A DNA stretch of 64,000 bases from Verrucomicrobiota bacterium. Lineage in GTDB: Bacteria; Verrucomicrobiota; Verrucomicrobiia; Opitutales; UBA2995. The notes beneath the pieces are model-generated. The model did not search any database and was not told where the DNA came from. It saw only the letters and a list, made by a program, of their open reading frames with translations. The stretch is from contig JAQBYJ010000013.1 in assembly GCA_027622555.1 (NCBI GenBank), forward strand, positions 1 to 64,000. Direction: 5' to 3'. Positions 15,675 to 24,922 of this stretch are shown here, in pieces. The translations under genes and the position numbers were made by a program. Within the stretch, counting starts at the first letter, position 1; each line of letters opens with the position of its first letter.

Positions 15675-18179
15675 CTAATCGTCCTTGGAGGAGGACAACA
15701 AAATCAGGTCGCTCAGCTTGGTGAAGTAGGACTTGAAATCTTTCATTTCTGACAAGTTTCCAATGACCTGATCGAAAAGGTTCCGCTTGGAGGCCTTTAG
15801 ATCCATGATGCGTTCTTCGATGGTGCCTTGGGTGATTAGCCGGTAGACAAAAACCGTCTTGTCCTGCCCTATACGGTGAACCCGATCAATGGCCTGGTCT
15901 TCAACCGCTGGGTTCCACCAGGGATCCATCAAGAAAACATAATCGGCGGAGTGTAAGGTGATACCCGTTCCTCCGGCTTTTAGACTTACCAGAATAATTC
16001 CTGGCCCTGGTATATCTTGAAACTCAGCTACCGGTTTTTGCCGATTGGTGGTACTACCCTTGAGTTCGTATATGGGATAACCTTTCAGGTTTTTGCGGAT
16101 CGCCGATTTAACACGGTTGAGAAAAGAAACAAACTGACTGAAGATCACGACCTTGTGCCCGCTTAAAAGAACATCATTCAAACGCTCCAACAGAATAACA
16201 ATTTTTCCACTGTCCGTATAAGGATGCTTTCCCCAGGGTGTCAGGTCAGGATCACAGGCAACCTGCCGCAAACGAGTAAGCAGAGACAGAAGGTTGAAGT
16301 TTTTACTCCTTACGATATTGTCAATATCGTTACCCAATTCCTGAATCCCTTCAGAGGTCAGTTTTGCATACTCCCGTTTCTGAACATCAGTCATTGGACA
16401 GAGTAAATCAGTCTCCACCTTGTCAGGTAATTCTTTAGCAACTTCCTTTTTGGTTCTCCGCAAAACGAACGGCGAAATCTGTCTGTTCAACCTGGGTAAA
16501 AAGGTGGCTGGATCATTATCAAGATTTTCCTGAAATGCTTTTTTTCCTCCCAATAATCCAGGCATTAAAAACCGGAATATGGACCAAAGATCCTGCTGTT
16601 TATTTTCGAGGGGTGTTCCCGTTAGAGCCAGGCGGAATTCAGCTTCAACCGAAAAACAGGCCTGACTTACCTTGGCATCAGGGTTCTTGATCGATTGAGC
16701 TTCATCGAGAACCACATACCCAAATTTAACATCTCCGAGGAGGTGTTTATGTCGGCGCAATTGCGTGTAACTCGACAACCAGATCGTCGGTTTTCCATCC
16801 TCTTTAAATTGGTTTCCGCTACGCAAAACTTCCAATTCGGAGCCCGGAAACCAACGACTGAATTCATGCTGCCAAACCGGCACAACACTCGCCGGACATA
16901 CAATCAGATGAGATTGGTCTTTGAGTGAGTCTTGTTTAAGTAAGGAAACGACCTGGAGTGTTTTCCCCAGACCCATTTCATCCGCTAAAAGACCGTGGCA
17001 GCCCGCCTTGCGCAGTTGAGAAAACCACTCCACTCCATAGCGTTGATAGTCGCGAAGAAAATCCGGCAGTTGGAGCGAATTCTCTTTCCCGGCACCTATG
17101 AGATCTTGATGCCACTTCCTTAACTCGCTGGACAAGGAAACCTTCAAGTGGGACCGGCCAAACAAAGAAAGTAGTAAATAGCGCGGTATAGCATCCCCAG
17201 CAAAAGTGGACTCAACCTCCCTATACTCACGGATGATTTTCCCCTGCCTTTCCCCTACTCTTACAATTCCAATATTCGGGATGAAATGGAGGAGGTTTCC
17301 ATGTTTGAAAAGAGCACGACCTTCTTCACGGACAAGCGTTTTTCCTTCTATGGAAAAGCGCCAATCGAGCGAGGCATGTTGGCCTTCGAATGATTCCGCG
17401 ACAACCTCAAGATCCACTTCGTGTATCGCTTGAGAACGTTTTTCCATCGCCTTATCCATGCGAATATCGAAGTGCTGTCTCCAGCCACGCAATGCACTCG
17501 AAATGAAGGGAGGCACCAGTGCTAAATTGTGTAATCGATAGACTGCTTTGTTCTTAACAAACTGAAATTCACTGCGATGGGCCAAACCGGCCAGGCGAAT
17601 AACCTGTTCACGTTCTTTGCTCGTCGGCTCCATGTTTTTGGGTGCGGTCTTAAGTGCAGGAGTCATCGAGCCATCGTCGTTAACCCAGGATGCATTTAAA
17701 GTGAGCCCTTGTTGATCAAGCACCAGGAACAAATCCAGAACACGAGTCGGTTCAACCGGTTTACTGGGTGGCTTGATGACTTCAATAAGCTCAGGCTCGT
17801 CCCCCTCAACAGGTTGGACTTTTTTTTTGAAAACCTGATACGACGGAGCCGCCTCTTCGACAACGATCTCTTCAATCTCATAGAATCCGGCGACCGCTAT
17901 GGCTCGACCAAAGGGTCGATGATTACTTGAGGAGCGTACTTCAAAGGTCCCATTTTTCCAATCGATCATGGCGTAGGACTCTTTTTTATCGAATTTGCAA
18001 TGGATGATTGCGTCTTCCTCGGTCAGTTCAACTTCCCGTATTTCCCCACTTCTATAAAGACGACGACCCGCCTCAATTTCCTCCTTTGAAAACGCACGTT
18101 CCCAGTCCTGCGTAAGCCGATCAAACCACTTTTCGATGGCTTGCCTGGTAAATAAACGTTTGGCGTAACGGGCGTACAT
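15675..18179 (-). CDS. SNF2-family helicase/ATPase
   Basis: 834 residues. The C-terminal half is a complete SWI2/SNF2 motor: motif I DEMGLGKTLQ, motif II DEAQSIKNPDA, motif III LTGTPLEN, then motif V/VI VSLKAGGTGITLHSADYV, DPWWNPAVEDQAIDRVHRIGQ. The N-terminal about 380 residues start with a SWIM-like region (AGRRLYRSGEIREVEL) lacking the zinc cysteines, then a SNF2-associated domain. These proteins translocate on double-stranded DNA or RNA polymerase complexes; the bacterial role is usually repair or transcription recycling. It is divergent from the propeller gene. No methylase or nuclease is adjacent, so I do not assign it to a defence island. Confidence 0.92.
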   Translation of the reverse strand: MYARYAKRLFTRQAIEKWFDRLTQDWERAFSKEEIEAGRRLYRSGEIREVELTEEDAIIHCKFDKKESYAMIDWKNGTFEVRSSSNHRPFGRAIAVAGFYEIEEIVVEEAAPSYQVFKKKVQPVEGDEPELIEVIKPPSKPVEPTRVLDLFLVLDQQGLTLNASWVNDDGSMTPALKTAPKNMEPTSKEREQVIRLAGLAHRSEFQFVKNKAVYRLHNLALVPPFISSALRGWRQHFDIRMDKAMEKRSQAIHEVDLEVVAESFEGQHASLDWRFSIEGKTLVREEGRALFKHGNLLHFIPNIGIVRVGERQGKIIREYREVESTFAGDAIPRYLLLSLFGRSHLKVSLSSELRKWHQDLIGAGKENSLQLPDFLRDYQRYGVEWFSQLRKAGCHGLLADEMGLGKTLQVVSLLKQDSLKDQSHLIVCPASVVPVWQHEFSRWFPGSELEVLRSGNQFKEDGKPTIWLSSYTQLRRHKHLLGDVKFGYVVLDEAQSIKNPDAKVSQACFSVEAEFRLALTGTPLENKQQDLWSIFRFLMPGLLGGKKAFQENLDNDPATFLPRLNRQISPFVLRRTKKEVAKELPDKVETDLLCPMTDVQKREYAKLTSEGIQELGNDIDNIVRSKNFNLLSLLTRLRQVACDPDLTPWGKHPYTDSGKIVILLERLNDVLLSGHKVVIFSQFVSFLNRVKSAIRKNLKGYPIYELKGSTTNRQKPVAEFQDIPGPGIILVSLKAGGTGITLHSADYVFLMDPWWNPAVEDQAIDRVHRIGQDKTVFVYRLITQGTIEERIMDLKASKRNLFDQVIGNLSEMKDFKSYFTKLSDLILLSSSKDD

Positions 18180-18329
18180 ATAAACCTTTGATCATCGCCG
18201 ATTGAGCTAAGGCAGGGCAATCCCTTTTTGAAAAAATCGGCCGTAAAAACCCTTTCTGGCTTTGATCGTGCAAAAAAATGGAGGAGTCGTTTAGTAGAAG
18301 GTTCACAATCATAGAAATAAGTCCCATAT

Positions 18330-21242
18330 ATGGAAACAAACCGCTCGTACCCCATTTTTACATTTTTTGTGGTGTTCCTCGCCCAGATCCCACTTTTGGC
18401 GCAAACAGAGGGGCTGAATGTAGCGGATCCATTAATTTATTCATACGCTGATCCAGCGAGAGGGCGTGAAGAGCACCGCTACTCTGATCATCCCATCAAT
18501 GAGTTTCGCCTGTACGACTTTTACCAACGCCAAGCTGATTATTATATCGAATCCGGGGAAGTTCCCAAGATTATTCCTGCCTACCCGGGAATGGAAGCGG
18601 GTCTAAACGGCCATTGGGGAAAATACAACCAGTTCGACCTCTACGACGATATCTGGAGCCGAATGGATAACGGTCCGATCGTGACCTCAGTCATCAGGCA
18701 AGGCGGAGATCAACTGGTAAAAGCCATCAATTTAAAGTTGGGTGAGGATCAATCCGTTTTCGCCACTTTTGACCAACTCCAGATGAGTTACCGCATGGTT
18801 TGGAAGGATGAATTCCTCACCTACCCTGAAGTTCGTTGGGGCATGATGGGGCTGGTTCAACCGGCAACCGATCCATTGCTTCAATCCTGGAGCAACGCCT
18901 GGTCGAAGACTACCCAGTGGGAAAAGAATTACGAAACAGCTGAGTTGGATTACAAGGGATTCTTTCGTTATGGGAAGAAGGCCATATTCAATTATAAAGT
19001 ACACGGAACAGCAGTCCTGGAAAACCCGGATGCGATCAGGGCTGGCAAGGACGCCATTTTTATTCGCACGCTTCATTTTCCGGAAGGAGCCCAACAACTG
19101 AATCTGAAGTTTTTCAAAATTCCAAATGGACAGAGTCTCTCCTCCGTTGAAAAAAAGAACGGGATTCTGCTCACGGCGATAAGGACTCTGCCCGGAAGTT
19201 ATGGTCTGGCGGTAAAGTCATCCACCGAACTCGATGGACTGAGGATCGAGCAGTCAGACGATGGATACCTTTATCTGGCTATTTCAGACCTCGAAGCTGG
19301 AACCACACTTACCACCTATTCGTGGAATGCAGAACAAGAGCTTTCTCAAATCCAACCAGCCATACAGGCCCATGCTCCAGTGGATCTGAACGACTACATA
19401 CGAGGTGGACCTACACACTGGCCAGAAGAGTTTACCATGTCGGGCGAGTTAGGCGAAGGAGACGATCCCTATGTAATAGACACCATTCCTGTTCCACTCG
19501 AGAACCCGTTTGCATCACCCATGTACCTGAGCGGATTCAGTTTCTTTGAAAATGGCGATGCGGCAGTAGCCACCTTCTTCGGCGATATCTGGCTGGTAAA
19601 AGGTATCAACGACAATCTTGAGAAAGTGACATGGAGGCGAATCGCTCAAGGAACCAATCAGCCACTCGGTCTCGAAGTTGTTGATGGAAAGATTTACGCC
19701 ATCTGCAAAGACCAGATTACCATTTTCCACGATCTGAACAATGACGAGGAAATCGACTACTTTGAAAACTTCTGCAACAGCTTCATCACTTCTCCAGGTG
19801 GCCACGATTACAATACAGGTCTGCAACGTGACTCAGAAGGAAATTTCTATTTCGCGACCAAACACGCTGGTATCTACCAGGTATCTCCGGATGGGAAAAA
19901 GATAAAGATCATCGCGGATGGTTTAAGGAATCCGAACGGGATAGGAGTGGCGCCAGACGGCCGTATCTGGGTCACGCCACAGGAGGGGCAATGGAATCCA
20001 ACGTCTATGATTTTCCACGTAAAACAAGGCGACTTTTACGGGCATTCCTATCACACCCAGGACAAGATGATTGAGCCTGCGACGGTCTACGTTCCTCGCG
20101 GCATTGATAATTCAACCGGAGGACAGCTTTACATAACGACCGAGAAGTGGGGGCCCATGAAGGACAAGCTCATTTCCTTATCCTATGGGACCAACACTCA
20201 CTACCTTGCGTTGGAAGACACGAGTGGACCGCGCGCTCAGGGGGCCATAGTTCCTTTGAAAGGAGATTTTATATCCAGCATTCACCGAGCCCGCGTGCAC
20301 CCTATCGATGAACAAGTCTACACCGTAGGGCTTCAAGGTTGGGGCAACTATTCCCAAACGCACGGATCCTTTGAGCGTATTCGCTATACGGGAAAACCGG
20401 TTTATCACCCCATGGGATTCCAGGTTTTCCAAAATGGGGTACGGGTCGATTTTGACCATAAGCTCTCTTCAGAAAGCTCCGAATCCGTTAAAGCCATTTT
20501 TGCGCAGCAGTGGGAGTACATCTACACCATGGGTTATGGCTCACCCGAGTTTTCCATTCGAAACAAAGGGAAGTTGGGACACGACCGTTTAAACATCACT
20601 TCCACCCATGTTTCAAATGACGGGAAATCCATATTTGTGGAAATTCCGGATCTGGTTCCAGCCATGGTAGTTTACCTGCGCATGCATCTCCAATTTGCAG
20701 ACGGTACTCCTTTCAAGACCGACCTGTTCGCCACCGCCCTTCATTTGGGAAAAGCGTTTAAGGACTTTCCTAATCCCTTGCCCATCGTGCCCGGCAAACC
20801 TCAGGAAATTGAACTGACGATAAAGATGCCACCGCCGATTCCCGATGTGGAGCCCGGCAGCGACGAGCCGGGACGCCCGATTCACTTGAAGGCACTAACT
20901 GGTCTGATGTACGACAAGACACGCATTTCAGCGAGTCCGGGCGAACGCATCTCACTCACCTTGGAAAACACAGACGTCATGCCTCACAATTGGGTCATGG
21001 TCAGTTACGAAGGCTATGTGAACGTAGGCGAGAAAGCGGACCTGATGGTGAGCGACCCGGATGCGGCAGCGAAGCAGTATATTCCTGAGGACAAGGACGT
21101 CATGCACTTCACCCGACTGCTGAATCCAGGGGAGAAGCAAACGATTCACTTTAATGCTCCCATCGCTCCGGGACATTATCCGTTTCTCTGCACCTTTCCT
21201 GGCCATTGGAAGGTCATGCGCGGTTATTTAATTGTCTACTAG
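18330..21242 (+). CDS. Exported DUF6797/beta-propeller protein with C-terminal azurin-like copper domain
   Basis: 970 residues with a signal peptide (ends LLAQ). Residues about 40-230 resemble the PVC-specific DUF6797 domain (FRLYDFYQRQADYY, GHWGKYNQ). A six-bladed sugar-dehydrogenase-like propeller follows (about 380-690: GDIWLVKG, PLGLEVVDGKIYAIC, LRNPNGIGVAPDGRIWV, GDFYGHSYH). The last about 110 residues are a blue-copper domain of azurin/auracyanin type with all four ligands: H886 (MPHNW), C954, H959 and M963 (CTFPGHWKVM spacing C-x4-H-x3-M). It is probably a periplasmic or cell-surface dehydrogenase passing electrons to the built-in copper centre. The next gene follows by 49 nt and may be co-transcribed. 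Confidence 0.8.
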   Translation: METNRSYPIFTFFVVFLAQIPLLAQTEGLNVADPLIYSYADPARGREEHRYSDHPINEFRLYDFYQRQADYYIESGEVPKIIPAYPGMEAGLNGHWGKYNQFDLYDDIWSRMDNGPIVTSVIRQGGDQLVKAINLKLGEDQSVFATFDQLQMSYRMVWKDEFLTYPEVRWGMMGLVQPATDPLLQSWSNAWSKTTQWEKNYETAELDYKGFFRYGKKAIFNYKVHGTAVLENPDAIRAGKDAIFIRTLHFPEGAQQLNLKFFKIPNGQSLSSVEKKNGILLTAIRTLPGSYGLAVKSSTELDGLRIEQSDDGYLYLAISDLEAGTTLTTYSWNAEQELSQIQPAIQAHAPVDLNDYIRGGPTHWPEEFTMSGELGEGDDPYVIDTIPVPLENPFASPMYLSGFSFFENGDAAVATFFGDIWLVKGINDNLEKVTWRRIAQGTNQPLGLEVVDGKIYAICKDQITIFHDLNNDEEIDYFENFCNSFITSPGGHDYNTGLQRDSEGNFYFATKHAGIYQVSPDGKKIKIIADGLRNPNGIGVAPDGRIWVTPQEGQWNPTSMIFHVKQGDFYGHSYHTQDKMIEPATVYVPRGIDNSTGGQLYITTEKWGPMKDKLISLSYGTNTHYLALEDTSGPRAQGAIVPLKGDFISSIHRARVHPIDEQVYTVGLQGWGNYSQTHGSFERIRYTGKPVYHPMGFQVFQNGVRVDFDHKLSSESSESVKAIFAQQWEYIYTMGYGSPEFSIRNKGKLGHDRLNITSTHVSNDGKSIFVEIPDLVPAMVVYLRMHLQFADGTPFKTDLFATALHLGKAFKDFPNPLPIVPGKPQEIELTIKMPPPIPDVEPGSDEPGRPIHLKALTGLMYDKTRISASPGERISLTLENTDVMPHNWVMVSYEGYVNVGEKADLMVSDPDAAAKQYIPEDKDVMHFTRLLNPGEKQTIHFNAPIAPGHYPFLCTFPGHWKVMRGYLIVY

Positions 21243-21291
21243 AACTGGAATCTGTCATCACAGTATAGAACTTATTGTTTAGTCCCCACTT

Positions 21292-22365
21292 ATGAAATTT
21301 CCCAGAACCGGTTTTTTGTTTTCCACCTTGGTCGCCCTGACGGCCACAACGAGCGGATTTAGCCAAGCGCATACGCGGACCTCCTTTACTAAGGATGAAC
21401 TAATCGCCAATTCATTTTCCTGGCTGGCTAACGATGAAAATCGTGACGACCTGCACGTTTACAAATTGAGCTGTCCTGGATGTATCGAAGAATTAAAGTC
21501 AGCCTTCGAAAATGATCCAAAGAATATCGGGTTGGTAAACTTCAGTACTTATAAGAAGGAAGATCGTCCTCTAGCTCAGATTTTGGTGGCCGCAACCCTT
21601 TCCCATGACGATGAAATGAAACGGTCAGAAGTCTTTGGTGAACTACTCAACACCTATGTGCATTCGGCCGATCAATTCCAAAGAAAACCAAAAGAGTGGC
21701 TGTCTATTTGCATTAACTTTTGGAATCAGGATGGGTATGCGATTGATAACCCAACCTTATGGGCCGATGCACTCAATTGGATGGACAGGCAAAACCGTAT
21801 CAACCAGTTGATGGACATGAATCAGTTTCCGGGAAGTCTGGAACTCAAAGAGGTAAATCAGATACCGCCCATCACCAGAGAAACCTTCCGCGATCAATAC
21901 GCATTCGTAGCGCTTTCTCTACCTTGGCTGAAGTATCCCGAAGTTCATCCAATACCAGAAATACCGCAGGCCCAAAATCACCCACAACAACTCCCAGTGG
22001 TTATTCTCAATCCCATACAGCAATTTTCGAATGCCGAATGGGAAGCTCAAGCGCACACAGCAAAAACCGGAGCATTCTGGAACTTTGTAGGTGACCCGGA
22101 TATAACTCTTCATCCACGTCTCCTCGAGTTTATAGCAGCCATGTTAGAACTACCGACTGATCTGGAAAGGCAAGAAGCTTTTAGCAAAGCAATTGAACAA
22201 ATTGCCAATAGTAAATCAGCGGGAGCGAAAAGTTTTCTCGCAACTCTTCCACGCGTAAAAGACCTGCCAAAAGTAAGTGCAGAACGCAAAGAGCAACTCA
22301 TCGAGGAAGCCCGCCGGATGATGAGCGATTTCCTCATCTATGATAGGCTCAGAAATAGTCCTTAA
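21292..22365 (+). CDS. Exported protein of unknown function with CPGC motif
   Basis: 357 residues with a signal peptide (MKFPRTGFLFSTLVALTATTSGFSQ). I do not recognise the family. A CPGC pair lies near residue 64 (KLSCPGC), which could be a redox-active or metal-binding CxxC. The middle is helical; a Pro-rich stretch (KYPEVHPIPEIPQAQNHPQQLP) occurs about two-thirds along. The C-terminal about 70 residues are helical (LERQEAFSKAIEQIANS, KEQLIEEARRMMSDF). It lies 49 nt after the azurin-domain protein on the same strand, so a shared redox or copper role is possible but speculative. Confidence 0.6.
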   Translation: MKFPRTGFLFSTLVALTATTSGFSQAHTRTSFTKDELIANSFSWLANDENRDDLHVYKLSCPGCIEELKSAFENDPKNIGLVNFSTYKKEDRPLAQILVAATLSHDDEMKRSEVFGELLNTYVHSADQFQRKPKEWLSICINFWNQDGYAIDNPTLWADALNWMDRQNRINQLMDMNQFPGSLELKEVNQIPPITRETFRDQYAFVALSLPWLKYPEVHPIPEIPQAQNHPQQLPVVILNPIQQFSNAEWEAQAHTAKTGAFWNFVGDPDITLHPRLLEFIAAMLELPTDLERQEAFSKAIEQIANSKSAGAKSFLATLPRVKDLPKVSAERKEQLIEEARRMMSDFLIYDRLRNSP

Positions 22366-22493
22366 TCCGGAAACGAAGGATAGACCAGACCTAAAAAATA
22401 ACATCGCCCACTCAAAAAATGTTCAGTAAGACTTCACCTATTAATATTAAATCTCAACCAACCCTAAGGTTTCAAAAATAAGGAGATAACACT

Positions 22494-23783
22494 ATGGAAA
22501 AAATTGTTTCACGACGAAACTTCGTAAAGAGCACGGCTACCGCCTTAGCAGCTACAAGCATCTATAATATCGCAGGTGCGGCTAGTCACAAAACTGCGAC
22601 CGTAAAGGTAGCCTTGATTGGTTGCGGAGGTCGCTCCAACCGGGATATGCCCAACTTCATTACAGCCTGTGAATTGCTAGGCAAAAAAGCTGAGGTCGTC
22701 GGCCTGGCCGATGCCTACCAGGATCGACTGGATACAGCCGCTCAAAAATATGGGGTCGATAAGGCGAAATGTTTTGTCGGCTTCGAAGCCTATAAACAAG
22801 TGCTGGAGACCGACGCCGAGTTTGTAATCATGGCCACACCACCCAATTTCCGTGCGACTCATTTGGAAGCGGTTATCAAATCCGGGAAAAACGCAATGAT
22901 CGAAAAACCGATTGCGGTGGATGCACCCGGTTGCCGCAAGGTCATCGAGCTTGGTAAAAAAGCGAAAGAAAAAGGACTCGCAATCGTCGCCGGAGTGCAA
23001 CGACGCCACGATATTAAATGGCTGACCAATAAAGCAAAAATCGATGCAGGCGCTATCGGCACCATTCTTGGAGGAACCGTAGCTTGGAATGGCACCGTTC
23101 CCTGGATCTGGGGTCGCGAGCAAACGTGGGACGACCGCGAATACTTGACCCGCAACTGGTTGAACTGGAGTGAGATGTCAGGCGATCACATCACTGAACA
23201 ACACGTACATAATCTAGATGTGGCGAACTGGTTCCTGGGACGTCACCCAGAAAGTTGCGTAGGTTTTGGAGGCCGCGCCAGACGAGAATCTGGTAATCAA
23301 TATGACTTTTTCAGCCTGGATTTGGATTACGGTGACGGCGTCCACATTCACAGCCAATGCCGTCAATTATCCGGTTGTTTCAATCGGGTTGGCGAGTTCT
23401 TCCGAGGAACCGAAGGTGAGACCTACGGCGACGGAAAAATGAAAGGCAAAGATGTGAAAATCCCAGAAATCGTGGTCGATTCGGACGATGGTTCTGTTCA
23501 GGAAATGGTCGAACTCATTCGAGGTGTTTACAATGATAAGCCCTTGAATGAAGCCCAAAGTATAGCGGAATCCACGGCGACTGCCATCATGGGACGCTAC
23601 TCTGCCTACACCGGCCAATTGGTTCAGTGGTCCGACTTGATGCAGAATCCAAAATCAAAATTCTACAATCTGACTTCGGGTCCATCCGCAAAAGATTTTG
23701 AAAAGGGTAATGTAAGCGCGCCACGCGAAAACGTGGTGGCGGTTCCAGGAGACGGAATCGCCGTTCGCAGAAAATTCGCCTGA
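22494..23783 (+). CDS. Tat-exported Gfo/Idh/MocA family oxidoreductase
   Basis: 429 residues. The twin-arginine signal is VSRRNFVKS at residues 5-13, followed by an Ala-rich h-region. A Rossmann fold starts VKVALIGCGGRSNRD; the conserved EKPIAVDAPG block supplies the catalytic-region Lys-Pro, and the C-terminal domain has EQHVHNLDVANWFLG. These enzymes oxidise or reduce sugars or inositols with NAD(P) and carry it folded through the Tat system, a recurrent theme in PVC bacteria. A clear ribosome site, aaggag, is 8 nt upstream of the start. A terminator follows; the next gene is also Tat-exported, and the pair may act on one substrate. Confidence 0.9.
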   Translation: MEKIVSRRNFVKSTATALAATSIYNIAGAASHKTATVKVALIGCGGRSNRDMPNFITACELLGKKAEVVGLADAYQDRLDTAAQKYGVDKAKCFVGFEAYKQVLETDAEFVIMATPPNFRATHLEAVIKSGKNAMIEKPIAVDAPGCRKVIELGKKAKEKGLAIVAGVQRRHDIKWLTNKAKIDAGAIGTILGGTVAWNGTVPWIWGREQTWDDREYLTRNWLNWSEMSGDHITEQHVHNLDVANWFLGRHPESCVGFGGRARRESGNQYDFFSLDLDYGDGVHIHSQCRQLSGCFNRVGEFFRGTEGETYGDGKMKGKDVKIPEIVVDSDDGSVQEMVELIRGVYNDKPLNEAQSIAESTATAIMGRYSAYTGQLVQWSDLMQNPKSKFYNLTSGPSAKDFEKGNVSAPRENVVAVPGDGIAVRRKFA

Positions 23784-23802
23784 TTCGTTTTTTGAAACTT
23801 TG

Positions 23803-23834
23803 AAACCGTCGATCTCCGGATCGGCGGTTTTTTG
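23803..23834 (+). terminator. Rho-independent terminator
   Basis: Stem aaaccgtcgatc (23803-23814) with gatcggcggttt (23819-23830), one G-T pair, loop tccg, then a run of T to 23833. It ends the oxidoreductase transcript. Confidence 0.85.
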
Positions 23835-23923
23835 TATGTGAGTGTTCCCTGATAGCCAAAGAATCTGGACACCAGGGAAACAAATAGAAACGCTGAAATT
23901 TTACCCTGAATCACATTCACCCT

Positions 23924-24877
23924 ATGATCAAAACCACCTCTCGAAGACATTTCATCGGAACGGTCACCACAGCAGCCATTGGTGCCGGTATTTTGAATAC
24001 AACTCAATCAGCTTCAGCCATGCACCACGAAACTCCCATGTCCAACTTTAAATACTGCCTAAACATGAGCACCATCCGTGGCCAAAATCTCGGGTTGGTT
24101 AAAGAAATAGAAGTAGCAGCCAAAGCCGGTTATTCAGCCGTCGAACCCTGGATACGAACCATTCGCACATACGTCGATGAAGGAGGCTCGTTGAAAGACC
24201 TCAAGAAACGCATAGATGACCTGGGACTCACCGTAGAAAGTGCAATCGGATTCGCTGGCTGGATCGTCGACGATCCAACGGAACGTGCCAAAGGCTTGGA
24301 AGAGGCCAAGAGCGATATGGACCTGCTTGCACAAATTGGCGGGAAACGACTTGCGGCTCCTCCCAAAGGAGCAACCAAGGAAGCGGGACTCGATTTAATA
24401 TCAGCCGCTGAACGTTATCGGGTGCTTCTTGAACTCGGAGATGAAATGGGCGTCGTACCACAAGTCGAAGTTTGGGGTTTCTCCAAGAACTTACATCGAC
24501 TGGGGCAAGCCGTGTTCGTCGCCATCGAAAGTGGGCATCCCAAAGCCTGTGTCTTGCCGGATATTTATCACATTTACAAAGGAGGCTCCGATTTTACCGG
24601 GCTGAAGATGCTGAGCAAATCTTCCGTGCACGCCTTTCACATCAACGACTATCCAGGTAATCCTCCCTGGGAAACGATTGGAGACAAAGACCGTGTCTAC
24701 CCGGGAGATGGGATCGCCCCGATGGGTGAAATTATGAGGACTTTGGCCACTATCAACCCTGACATGGTTTTCTCATTAGAACTGTTTAATCCCGTTTATT
24801 GGGAGCAAGACGCACTCGAAGTTGCCAAAACCGGACTGATAAAAATGAAAGAGCAAGTCGCCAAAGCGCTAGGGTAA
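23924..24877 (+). CDS. Tat-exported sugar phosphate isomerase/epimerase-like TIM barrel
   Basis: 317 residues. The N-terminus has a Tat-type signal (TTSRRHFIGT followed by an Ala/Gly-rich h-region ending QSASA). The rest is an AP-endonuclease-2-like xylose-isomerase TIM barrel: KYCLNMSTIRG, AKAGYSAVEPW, LLAQIGGKRLAAPP, VWGFSKNLHRLGQ, DIYHIYKGGSDF, HAFHINDYPG and FSLELFNPVYW, with His/Glu/Asp metal ligands in order. Related proteins isomerise hydroxypyruvate or keto-sugars. It is the natural partner of the preceding exported oxidoreductase, though a terminator separates them. Confidence 0.85.
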   Translation: MIKTTSRRHFIGTVTTAAIGAGILNTTQSASAMHHETPMSNFKYCLNMSTIRGQNLGLVKEIEVAAKAGYSAVEPWIRTIRTYVDEGGSLKDLKKRIDDLGLTVESAIGFAGWIVDDPTERAKGLEEAKSDMDLLAQIGGKRLAAPPKGATKEAGLDLISAAERYRVLLELGDEMGVVPQVEVWGFSKNLHRLGQAVFVAIESGHPKACVLPDIYHIYKGGSDFTGLKMLSKSSVHAFHINDYPGNPPWETIGDKDRVYPGDGIAPMGEIMRTLATINPDMVFSLELFNPVYWEQDALEVAKTGLIKMKEQVAKALG

Positions 24878-24922
24878 CGAATCCTCCTCGTCCTCCTACT
24901 TCATCTCCAGCTTTGTATTTCC

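Noticed and set aside
15675-18179. SNF2 helicase as part of a defence island with the GTPase module
   Set aside because: Opposite strand, separated by a terminator, no nuclease or methylase partner.
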